Below are positions 46,810 to 56,800 of a stretch of DNA of 64,000 bases, in pieces. The stretch lies in contig WAID01000007.1 in assembly GCA_016584495.1 (NCBI GenBank), forward strand, positions 3,520,001-3,584,000, given 5' to 3'. The stretch comes from Celoporthe dispersa (lineage: Eukaryota; Ascomycota; Sordariomycetes; Diaporthales; Cryphonectriaceae). Under the pieces are notes generated by a model. That model worked only from the letters and a program-made list of their open reading frames with translations. It did not search any database and was not told where the DNA came from. A program made the translations under genes and the position numbers. Within the stretch, counting starts at the first letter, position 1, and the number at the start of each line of letters is the position of its first letter.

Positions 46810-47208
46810 TCCGCGCCTATGAAAGGATTTTATCCCTTTTCCCCCCTCCCCAAATGGTGCCAGTATACAATGTAAAGACTGCACAACTGCAAGTTTGCTC
46901 CGTATAAAGGAGGTGCGTTAGATATGCATGGACTTGTGTTTGAGCTTGTGTTATTCCCTCAGCTTTGAGTTTGCTTCAACCTTGCTAGAGTCTGCAACAT
47001 CTCGGGCACGCATGGAGCGTTCATGCCGGACAACTCCGCTGCGAATTGTCGCAACGACCTCGAGTTCTCGCGACTTTGTCCTTCGCTAAACGTGTGCGAA
47101 TGTATTTCCGTCGACATGCGGGGTAGCCTGGTGTGTGCATTAGTATTCAGTTCGCATAATAATCATACGCCACGAGAAGGGCCTTGGGGAATTCGCGTAT
47201 CAACTTAC
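46810..47208. other. Intergenic, 3' of the fumarylacetoacetase
   Basis: No gene. Borders the truncated sugar-transporter fragment. Confidence 0.35.
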
Positions 47209-47412
47209 TCCAGGTAAATGGCGTAACAGCAATTTTGTAGTGGAAAAAGTATGTAAAGATGAAAAAATGACCATAATGTCAGCGGCCGAATTGTTTGTCT
47301 GGAAATTCACAGCAGAGCAGATGGTCCAGGCGACATAGGTGACGAGCATGCCGACAGCCGACCAGAGCCAGAGGGTCCTGCGCCCGAGGCGGTCTACGAG
47401 CATGGCTCCGAG
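47209..47412 (-). pseudogene. MFS sugar-transporter fragment
   Basis: On the minus strand the sequence encodes about 68 residues of a hexose/lactose-permease-type transporter: AMLVDRLGRRTLWLWSAVGMLVTYVAW, with the DRxGRR loop signature, followed after an indel in a T run (near 47263-47268) by YFFHYKIAVTPFTW and a GTAAGT splice donor at 47208. There is no sequence for the rest of the protein on either side. Upstream it collides head-to-head with a hydrolase fragment at about 47405-47425. It is a relic, probably left by a rearrangement. Confidence 0.8.
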
Positions 47413-48553
47413 GACGGCTACGATGTCATCGAGGCCCTGGCCAAGAAGAACTGGTGCAGCATTGGCCTGGCCGGGAACTCTCACCTGGGCATCGTGCAGT
47501 GGTTCATCGCTGCGCTGCGCCCGCCCTCCCTCAAGGCTATTGCTCCCTGGGAGGCCGCTGGCGATCTGTACCGAGAGCAGTTTTTTTGTGAAGGGTGGCA
47601 TCTGGGACAGCGGCATGTTTGATTTCATCACCGAGAACATCATTCAGGGCAACAATGGCCTGGAGTCCTTCGCCGAGATGTACCTGCCCGGCTAGCTGCA
47701 TAATTCCTACTGGAGAGACAAGAGGGCCAACATCAAGAACATCAACATCCCCACGTATGTCGTCGCCTCCTACTCCACCTTTGTCCACACCATGGGCTCC
47801 CGTCCGCGGGTGGCTCGACACAGACACCGCCCACAAGTGGCTCAGGTGGGATCCGTACCAGGAATGGTTTGACCTCTGGATAGTCAAGGAGTCTCGCGAC
47901 GAGCCGGCCGCCTTCTTTGTCAAGTTCCTCAAGGGGTGGGACAACGGTTCGAGAAGACGCCCAAGGTGAGGATGAGCGTGCTTCGCTTTGGCGAACAGGA
48001 ACCCATCTATCTCGTCGTCGAGGAAGACTACCCCATCACACGGACACAGTACAAGAGCCTGTACTTTAATCCGGACAAGACCTTGTCCGAGGAACCTCCT
48101 GCGGCCGCGGGAACCGTGTCCTACAAATCTGAGCTCCAGGGGACCACCGTGGACGTCGCCGCGTTCACGTACCGCTTCGACAAGAAGACGAGACTCGTCG
48201 GCCTTCCCAAGATCGTCCTGTACCTGTCCTGCAAGGAGTACGACGACATGAACGTGTACATTATCATTCGGAAACTAGACAGGGAGGGAAACACAATGTT
48301 CAACCTGAACATCCATGTGACACCAGGCGACGTCGTGGAGCCCCACATCGGACTGTGGGCGATGGGCATCGAGAATGAGGCCGGCGAGGGCCTGCGCGTC
48401 GATTTCAGCGGTCAGTACCCGCTCTTCAAGGACTACACAGCCGTTGTGAAGCCGCCTCCTGTCGAGGAGAAGAATGTTGGCGTTCATAACATCCACATTA
48501 GCTCCGAGTACCCGAGCAGGGCCATACTGCCATATGTACAGTGTTATGTATAG
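47408..48553 (+). pseudogene. CocE/NonD (X-Pro dipeptidyl-peptidase-like) hydrolase, N-terminally truncated
   Basis: Plus strand. The frame opens at GYDVIEALAKKNWCSIGLAGNSHLG, which contains the GxSxxG nucleophile motif of this alpha/beta-hydrolase family, and continues through SLKAIAPWEAAGDLYRE and the C-terminal jelly-roll part (SYKSELQGTTVDVAAFTYRFDKK to EYPSRAILPYVQCYV). The N-terminal 120 or so residues are absent because the sequence joins a transporter fragment. The frame breaks at a T7 run (about 47580-47586), an in-frame TAG stop at about 47694, an extra C near 47800 (HTMGS), and a missing base near 47946. The last 205 codons are open. Truncation plus a nonsense codon mark it as a pseudogene whichever indels are errors. 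Confidence 0.8.
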
Positions 48554-49197
48554 ATCGATGGCTATTAGAAGGAGAATATACTACTTGGCCTCAACAAAAA
48601 AAAAATAAAGGATACAGGTTGTAAATCTTCTTGTTCGTCCCGGTTTGTGATGTGCTTTGTCCGTGGCGCCGTCTTCATCGCTCGAGGCCGTTTTGGTCGG
48701 GTAACATAACCGTCCATACACACAGGGAAAAAAAGAAATTGCTGAACGAGGTCCCTAGACCTGATGCCAGCTGCAAGTCCAGGTCTGGAGAGACATGATG
48801 GTAGAGGAGGAGAACGACAAACAGTACGTGTAGAAGGAGTCAACGAGGTGGGAATCAATACAAGTCGCTAGACCCTAGCCCCTAACCAGGCTGACACTTT
48901 CAAGCCACAGCAGGGGTGGGTAGTAGCGCTAAAGCCACAGTAGAGGTGGCAGCACGGCCACACTTCAAGGCAGCTGGGAGCTGCGCGTTGCGGGCTGCGT
49001 TGCTGAACGTCAGTCTGAAGCTCCCGAGTCCCAACCATCATCGCCCAAAACTGTCTTTCCCTCCAACCACCCCCCTCTCTCTATCTTCCTCTCTGCAGAC
49101 CACACACGACTCTTCACACCTCCATTTCACCAACATCATACCCTTTCAGCTCCCTTCCAAGCGTCCTTCCCCATTCAGACACAGACCGGCCATCATA
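48554..49197. other. Promoter and leader of the proteasome subunit gene
   Basis: Contains the duplicated 18-bp motif at 48902-48919 and 48932-48949 and a pyrimidine-rich leader (49060-49190). No other gene is seen. Confidence 0.45.
48902..48949. promoter_or_regulatory. Duplicated 18-bp motif upstream of PRE10
   Basis: AAGCCACAGCAGGGGTGG at 48902 and AAGCCACAGTAGAGGTGG at 48932 differ at two positions and start exactly 30 bp apart, about 250-295 nt before the start codon. The spacing and similarity suggest paired binding sites for a proteasome-gene activator. This is inference. Confidence 0.45.
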
Positions 49198-50286
49198 ATG
49201 GTAAGCTATTACGGACCAGACCACCACCTGCTGCTGCTGCTGCCGCCCCTCCTCCAGTGTCCCAGGCTTACCAGTCGGGCCCACAGACGTCGATAGGAAC
49301 CGGCTACGATCTCGCCAACTCCATCTTCTCCCCCGACGGCCGAAACTTCCAGGTCGAGTACGCCGTCAAGGCAGTCGAGAATGGCGGCACATCCATCGGC
49401 ATCCGCTGCAAAGACGGCGTCGTCCTGGCGGTTGAGAAGGTCGTCGCATCCAAGCTGCTGAAGGCTGGCGCAAACAAGAGAATCGCAACTGTTGACAGAC
49501 ATCTGGGCGTTGTACGTTGATGACCATCCACATATACACACTCTCACCCCCACCCCCTCTCTACAGAGAGGACGTCGCGTGATCTACAGGACAAACAGGA
49601 CGGCTGACAGCTCCTGAACCCTCTCCACCCCTCCAGGTCTACTCCGGCATGATCCCCGACGGCAGACACTTCATCGACCGCGCACGCGACGAGGCCCGCT
49701 CCTGGCGTGACAACTTCAAGGCCCCCATCACGACCGCCGACCTCGCCTCGCGCATGGGCGGCTACCTGCAGGCCTACACCCTGTACCAGTCCGTTCGCCC
49801 CTTCGGCATCACCGCCATCGTGGGCGGCTTCGACAGCGAGCTCGAGCTGCCCGTGGACGGCCAGGTCGGGTCAGGCCCTCGTGCGGCGCCGGCGGCAAGG
49901 CCCAGGACAAGAAGCACGGCGGGCCCTTCCTCTACATGATCGAGCCCTCGGGCATGTACTGGGGCTACTACGGCGCCGCGACGGGCAAGGGCCGCCAGGC
50001 CGCCAAGGCCGAGCTCGAGAAGCTCGACCTCGGCGGGGAGGGCATCACCCTCGAGCAGGCCGTCAAGGAGGCCGCGCGCATCATCCACACCGCCCACGAC
50101 GATAACAAGGACAAGGAGTACGAGCTGGAGATGAGCTGGATCAGCGGCCAGGACGGCCCCACCAAGGGTCGGCATGAGGAGGTCCCCAAGAAGCTGATCG
50201 AGGAGGCCCTGCGGTTAGCAAAGGAGAAGGACGACGAGGACGAGGAGGACGAGAAGAAGGATGATGACAAGATGGAGGAGGACTGA
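49198..50286 (+). CDS. PRE10: 20S proteasome alpha subunit, PRE10/PSMA3 type (one frame break)
   Basis: The ATG (49198-49200) is followed at once by a GTAAGC donor. The acceptor at 49285-49286 gives MTSIGTGYDLANSIFSPDGR, the family's standard N-terminus. Remaining exons are 49287-49511 and 49637-50286. Features: the alpha-type signature FSPDGRNFQVEYAVKAVE, GVVLAVEK, SGMIPDGRHFIDRARDEA, RPFGITAIVGGFD, MIEPSGMYWGYYGAATGKGRQAAKAELEKL, and an acidic C-terminal tail (EKDDEDEEDEKKDDDKMEED). The subunit forms part of the outer ring of the 20S core and has no peptidase activity. A C is missing from the C run at 49876-49878 between GQVGSGP and the CGAGGKAQD segment; restoring it gives one 292-residue protein. 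An alternative acceptor at 49264-49265 would add seven residues (MAYQSGPQTSIG). Confidence 0.93.
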
Positions 50287-50577
50287 GGCTGTCTCCGGGC
50301 GGGAGTGGGGACATAGCTCAGGCAGCAGTAGCCAGGCCCAGAGCTTCTCAGGCCTGCATACGGGATCGAGTGTGCTGCCTCAGTCTCACAGTTGATGAGT
50401 GTGCAGAAATCGCATCTTCATCAGCGCTTGTATCACCAGCATGAACAAAGTCGACGAATCCAGGCATGATAGAATAATGACACGTTTTTCCCCCTCGGGC
50501 TCTGTGCTATATTGCAACTTTAATTTCCAAAAAAAAAAAAATCCACTAGTTTTCAGATCGTCGTCCAGGCATCTGCA

Positions 50578-53500
50578 TTATTCCTCCTCCTCTCCCTTCT
50601 CTGGCGACCCCTCAGACTTCTCAGGCATCACCTTCGCCACCAGCGTCGGGTGTGACTGTATCCATTGCGTCCAGTCCGAGATGATCGTCGAGAACTGGAA
50701 GCCGCCGTGCATGGCCCAATTCATCGCCAGTCCGCCATACCCGTCCCAGATGAGCTGGAACTGGCCCACATCCCTGGTGAGAATGCTGTTCACGACCAGC
50801 AGGCTCGCCGTCGACGCAGTCTTGGCGTAAGCGTGCGAGTCGTCCTTGGGTATCTCCTCGTGGATTGCATCGAGCAGCTCACGCAGCTCGTCCAGGCCAG
50901 CCTCGCCCTTCTGTCGTCCCTCGTCCTCGCTGCCCTTGACCTTCCTCTGCGCCTTCGGCAGCTCTGCTATGATGTTCCCCGCCTTCCTGCTCAGATCCTT
51001 CGTTTTCGTCGTGCGCATCAGCTGTAGTAAAGGTATCAGGATGTTGTACGCCAGCAGAGAGGTGGCCTCCTTGCGTGCGAAAATAGCTAGGAGGTCTAGA
51101 GCGCGGTGTTTGAAGTTGACGACGGTTTCCTTTGCATCACGGTTCTCCTTCTTCTTGTTGCTGTCGCGCATGCGCATCTTGAATGTTGCTGAGAGCTTCT
51201 CGTCCAGGGCCATCATCTCGGAGTCGCTCATGTCAGAGTCGGAGTCTGAAGATTCGGCGTCTTTGTCTTTGTCAAGACGATGGCTGTTGAGGAGGTTGGC
51301 GAGGGCGTCGTCGAGGTCTTTATACTGTTCATCATGACCTTCGTCGTCTTCTTCTTCTTCATCCTCCTTCTCCTCCTCTTCCTCCTCGTCGTCGCTTGCT
51401 CCCTCCTCGGCCTCATCATCTTCGTTACCCGACTCGTCATCAGGCTCGGCTCCTCCTATCTCGACAAACTCGACGTCAGAAGCAATGTCAGAATCGCCAT
51501 CATTCTCTGCATCACCGGCCTCTTCGGCGTCCTCCATGTCCACATCCGTATCAAACAAAGCACGCAGGCCCTCGGCGTTCTCGTCTGCTGCCAAGGTGTC
51601 TGTCAAAAGTGCCAATGCCTTTGTCGTCATGAGACCCGTGAAACCCTCAAATACACGCTCCGCAGTCTGTCTCAGCAATGAAGACGGGCGCGCGACCATG
51701 GCCAGCAGGATTTCGACAAGCAGTACCGAGACGTCAGCGTCGTCGTCCTGCTGCTTGCTCAGGAGGTTCTCGTAGCATTGCGCCAAGTCGTTCAGAATCT
51801 CCACCGCATCGGGCTCCTCGTTATAGAGCTGGAGGATCGCTACGGCATACAGGAGAGCGAGTCCCTGGTACGCGCCGCTCTTGCCATTATCCTTCGACTT
51901 CTTCGGCTTGGTCAGCTCCTGCAATTTCTCGAGCGCCTCGAGCAGCTCCGCCTGCAGCTCGTCGTCCATCTCGACACTGCTCGAGTCGATCGACATGATA
52001 GCGCTGCAGAACTCGCCGAAGTCTTCTGGCCGCTTGACAAACTTCGCCAAAGCTGAGTTGAGCCGCTGCCGGAGGATGACTTTCGTCTTGTCGTTAAAGC
52101 CAGGCACAACTTCACCGGCTTTAGGATACGCAAGTTTGGAGAATTCCTGCAAGGCTGTACCGCCCACAGATGCTCTTGCTGTGCTCTTCGCATCTGATTC
52201 TGGCGGCGCCATGGTTGCTAGGCGGAAGAGGTAGTCTGCATAGACCAGGAGATGATTCTCGGGATTGTCTCTTTGGATATCAAGTCAGTTACGTGCTCAC
52301 TCAGATGTGAAGAGATGCTATATATGTAAGAACTTACCCATCAGAGGCCAGGACAAGCCGCCTCAAGATCTTAATAACCTCCGAGGCATGATCCGGTCTC
52401 AAACAATGCAGTAGCCTGTCAACCGTCTTGCTGTTTGTCTTTTGGTCGAAGTTATAAACTCCATTCTTGCCAAGAAGCGCCTGTAGGACCACGGGCACGA
52501 CATCTGGATTCGATTCGGCAGCACGCTCGATCGCCTTGAGGGACTTGGTAGCGGCCCGGTGCAGATAGCGGTCCTTTATAGCGGCTTGATGGATCAGGCA
52601 GATAGTGAGATTCTGTGAAAAGAGATTTTGAATGATGTGGGGTTGTGACAGCCCCGTCTCGAGGAATTTCTGAAAGATCATGAACCCCGTGAACTTTTGC
52701 GGCTCGCTGGCGGTCTTGGAGAAGAATCCCTGGTCCACAACACGCGTCCAGAATTGCCTGAACTGCTCAGATGCATTGCTGGACTCTGCAGCGGCCAGCT
52801 TGACGTAGTGCGCCAGCATGATATCCCAGACGAAATGCAGCTGTGCGGTCCAGCTGGCCTGCTTCTGCTTCTCGGCGGTGTCCTGACCATGCACTTCCTG
52901 CTTGCTGCTGTCCTTCAAGACCGCAGGCAGTTCACCTAGGTATTTTGAGGACAAGAAATCTCGCCATGACTTGGAGGGTAGCTTGATCTTGGGAAACCGC
53001 TCAGTGAATATCACCGTCAGCGCAACAGCTTCCGGGCTCTTGACCCAGCCGGCCGCGTCGAGCTTCCGCAAGGTCTCCTCGGCGACGGCCTGGTCCATCT
53101 GCGGCGCCGTCTGCACAATGATCCAGGCACATTGTGGCTTCAGCCAGATTTTCTTCTTGGAGAGCTTCAACAGCAGGTCCAGGATCGTGTGCCACCGCGT
53201 GTCGCCGTCGAACAGAACTTTGGCGCGGACGAAGCACTCGATGCCAAAAAGTTGGCCAAAGTAATGGTCCCTCTCTTCCTGGCCAGCGATGTTGCCCACA
53301 GGCTTCGTCCTCTCTGTGAGTGTCTCAAGAACGAAGTCAAAGGTCAAGCCCCGGTATTTCTGGCCGCAGAGGTCCTGTTGGCCCCATAGCTGCTGCAGGA
53401 TCTCGGTCAACACGACGCTGAAACCCAGCCGCGAGGCCTTCCGGCTGCTCGCCAGGCCTCTGAACAGTCGCTTCTCAAGGTGCCTGTCGAGGGTGGACTC

Positions 53501-53833
53501 GGACACGCCCTCGCCGTCGAGGAGCTTCGAGATAATGACATCGGCCGCCTGTAGACGCTCATCGCTGTCCTCACTGCCCAGGTATTCGTAGAGGGGCGCC
53601 TCTATCGTGCGATCTTGCTCGTCTGGAAACGTGGACTTGTCGGACAAGAGCTGCTTCTTCGATGGGGGCTTGGCCGGAGCGCCATTGGCCTTTTTCTTGG
53701 GTTGAAGGCTCGGTGGCTTGGGCAGCTGTTGTCGTTCGATGTCAGGCGCATCGTCGTTAGTCTTGATGCGTTTCTTAGAGGGTTCAATGGAGTTAGGGTT
53801 CTCCTTTTGGTGTTTTCTCTTCTGCCGAGCCAT
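50578..53833 (-). CDS. POL5: Pol5 / MYBBP1A-like nucleolar protein
   Basis: Minus-strand exons 53833-52338 and 52270-50578, joined across a 67-nt intron (GTAAGT donor); 1,062 residues, close to the size of yeast Pol5. The start ATG 53833 (MARQKRKHQKEN) is chosen over the extended frame, which has no upstream ATG in good context. The N-terminus is basic (nuclear/nucleolar targeting). A long alpha-helical ARM/HEAT-like region follows (FRGLASSRKASRLGFSVVLTEIL, KPQCAWIIVQTAPQM, IHQAAIKDRYLHRAA). An extremely acidic block (DDEEEEEEKEDEEEEDDEGHDEQ, at about 51330-51400) precedes a conserved C-terminal part (DLLAIFARKEATSLLAYNILIPLLQLMRTTK). Despite its name, Pol5 acts in rRNA synthesis and pre-60S maturation. 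The frame is unbroken over 3.2 kb, in contrast to the neighbours. Confidence 0.93.
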
Positions 53834-56800
53834 ATTATGCGCGTCACTTCGAGGCTTCAGCGTGTGTGAAGGAGTGGCAGGAAAGGTGCCGCCCAAGAGA
53901 GGGCAGGTGGAGGATAGGTAGTGGTTCAAGGTTTTTATTCAGTCCCTTGTCAAGAGTTTCTGTCGGTTGAGAAAAGTTGGATCTCGGCCTCGGCCTAAAA
54001 TCGGCGATGGTGGATTACATAAGTTGCGTGTTTCCATCTCCAAAAGCTCTCCCCCCCCCCCCCGGGCGGATTTTTTTCCTTTCTTCTGTTCTTTTTTCTT
54101 CTTCTTTCCTTGTTTTCCTTTTCCTTCCCATTCTCACCCTTCCATTCTCAGAATTCTTCACATAGGATGACAGAAATCCTACAGACTCAATATAAACACA
54201 AAACCTATCCACACTCATTCTGCAATTAACTGCATATTATCGCTGCCTACTTAACACGTTCCGCCAATTTTTTGGCCCCGCCGCCGACCTCAGCGTCATC
54301 AGCCCCCGGCCTGCAATATTCCTCTGGACTTCTTAGTATGTAATCCAATTTTCCTGTTGACATTCGTAAATATTTTCTATCCTCTCTTTGAAATGTCTCA
54401 AAAGCACATATTCCGTCACACGTGGCGGCTTCACACACCACGAGTATTTGAGTATGTACTCATGTGTACCTCCCCACCTGGAAGACTGTGCTGTAGGACG
54501 CCCGTAGGAATAATCAATGAAATCAAGCCAGTATAAGTGTCATGTCTGTGTACGTAAAGGCTGCATTATGGACCACTGTTCTGTGAGTTCTCAGCCACAC
54601 GAATGAGTCGTTGGATCCTCGATACCACGCGCCATACTATTGCAAGCTCAATGCCTTGGAAAATGGGTATCTGTAAGAATTAACGACTCTAGTAGTGAAA
54701 ACGAAAATGCCACTCTACGCAATTTATATATATATTCATTTATTTCAGCGTTTACGTCTTTTCTCGCAATAACTAGACTGGTGACTACCTTTCTCTGACA
54801 CCTCATGACGGAGTGGCCTCTGTCCATCTTCGTCACAGCAGGCAAAGCAATGAAAAGTAATTATGAGCTGATCGTCATACTTGGCCTTCATTCAGCCTGA
54901 AATCTAATTCCTACATAAATCACATTGAGGTGTGCGCCTATGAGGATAAAGAAGACCATTACTGGGATTTCAAATGAGATAGCTAAACCAAGCAGACAAG
55001 AGAAACCTACCGTCCTCAAGCCACCACCTTTGTCTCGATATTTTCGAATTAATGAAGACTGTAATAACGAATAAGTCGACTAGACGCGTTTCATTTTATT
55101 AATGAAATTTCATCTATATGACAACCAGCGAGAGTTCGAACCCCCGCACCGGAAACGGTCAGTTGGTCACTACATAGCCACAGTGATTTTGTGTTCGCAA
55201 TAATTACGTTGCCTCCTGTGCAATGGATTACAAGTGAACATTAATAAAAGTACACTCGGGCCTTCAAAAGCTTTCCCTAGAGCTCGTTACCACTTTCGAG
55301 GTAAAATATCACACTGTTCTTAAATTGGTCTCCCGCCAATTCCCCCTTTTTGAGCTTCTAGATGAAGATGTGGCAGCCAGGTCCTCCGTCAGGTCCTGAG
55401 CGTGGAGGAAGAGACATATCCCGAAGACCGAGGAGAGGGCCGCGAGGTGCACACAGAGGAGCAGCTAGAGAATACTCGTCAAGAGCTCCCCAATATGTAC
55501 CACAAGTCACACATCAATATAGGCCGCAACGGCCCCGATACATGCGAGCACTAAAGGATAACCATCCCCAGTGCTCACTGGAGATGGTTTGGTCTCTATG
55601 GACAGGAAGGACTCGCACATGATATATACCAGCAGTAATGACCCAAGCAGGCCCGCCGGAGGCATGGTTGCAAGGAATGCGAGCCGGAGTCGGGGAAAGC
55701 GCAAGAGGTGGCTGGCCAGGATGAGGATCGGGTGGTCGCGGTAGAGGAGCTCCGAGGGGCAGGTGGGCTGGCGGACCAGAAGGAGGACGAGATGGACATA
55801 ATGATTTAGTTCCAGCGGCTGAGTCTTTCGTTTCTTCAACACAGATGCATGGGATCAAAGCAGTACGTCCGTTAGTGCTAGACAATGTACAACAGGCCTC
55901 CCTAGACACTGCGTCTACGAATTCTGAGGATTCAGACGGTTACGCCCTATTCAACTATGACGACACGTTCGATCGAAACTGGCCATCAATCCGAGGCCAT
56001 CCTCTACATCATTGCCTCAACAGCCAAGAACTCGACATTCCTGAGAGAGATGCCCAAGTGCTCGACCAGACGGCCAGCTGAGCTGAGCGCCGATGGACAT
56101 AAGCAGAGGAGGTGCCAACCGCCTAGGTTGTCGGAATGGATGTGGCCTGAGGAACAGCGCGACCCTCGGTGGAAGGGACATGTCTATGTTTCGTACTGGA
56201 CAGGGCCCGGCTGCCCGGACACGACTCCCAAAAGGAACGCGAGGTCTCAGGGCCTGGGAATGGAGGGAGCGGCCGAGGCTGAATGACTAGATGGAACTGG
56301 CTGAGACCTGCAGTATTGGCGGCTGCTGCAGGGCAAGAGAAAATAAACGGGCAATCATAGTACTGGCAGTGCGTATGAGCTCGGATTGCAGGCCGCATCA
56401 GACGAGTTGTCACTAATGAAGGTTCTAATCAGGCATTTTGGTACCGACCGTACCATCCCGCGTAACTCATAAGGCCAGTCGCGTTCGGAAATGACCCCGA
56501 CTAACGTGGCGATGCAGCCTTGGCGAGCTCCTGAAGACTTGCAAGCGGACGAAGGGCATGCTCCACCTCGCCAGACCTAAGTCTGTTTGTGTGAGGGCAA
56601 CTAAACTCAATGAACGCTGCAGAAGACAAGAAGAGAGGAAAGAAAGGAAGCTAGCTAATCTGGCCGAGGCTATCTAGGTGCTGGCTGCGGCTGCTGGACC
56701 GGCATCCTGACCTGACGAATCCGTTGGACGGAGTCAGTAGGGCCAACAGGAGGCTTGACGACAGTGCCAGGCGGGCAGACCAGATGACGGAGGCGCGCTC

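Noticed and set aside
55128..55200. tRNA-like block on the minus strand with a TGGCTATGTAG (A-box-like) and GGTTCGAACTC (B-box-like) sequence
   Set aside because: The acceptor and D-arm do not pair and the T-stem is weak. At best it is a degraded tRNA-derived element; not enough to call a tRNA.
55362..56290. Possible retroelement gag/pol remnants in several frames
   Set aside because: No zinc knuckle, protease, RT or integrase motif could be recognised, and no terminal repeats were seen.
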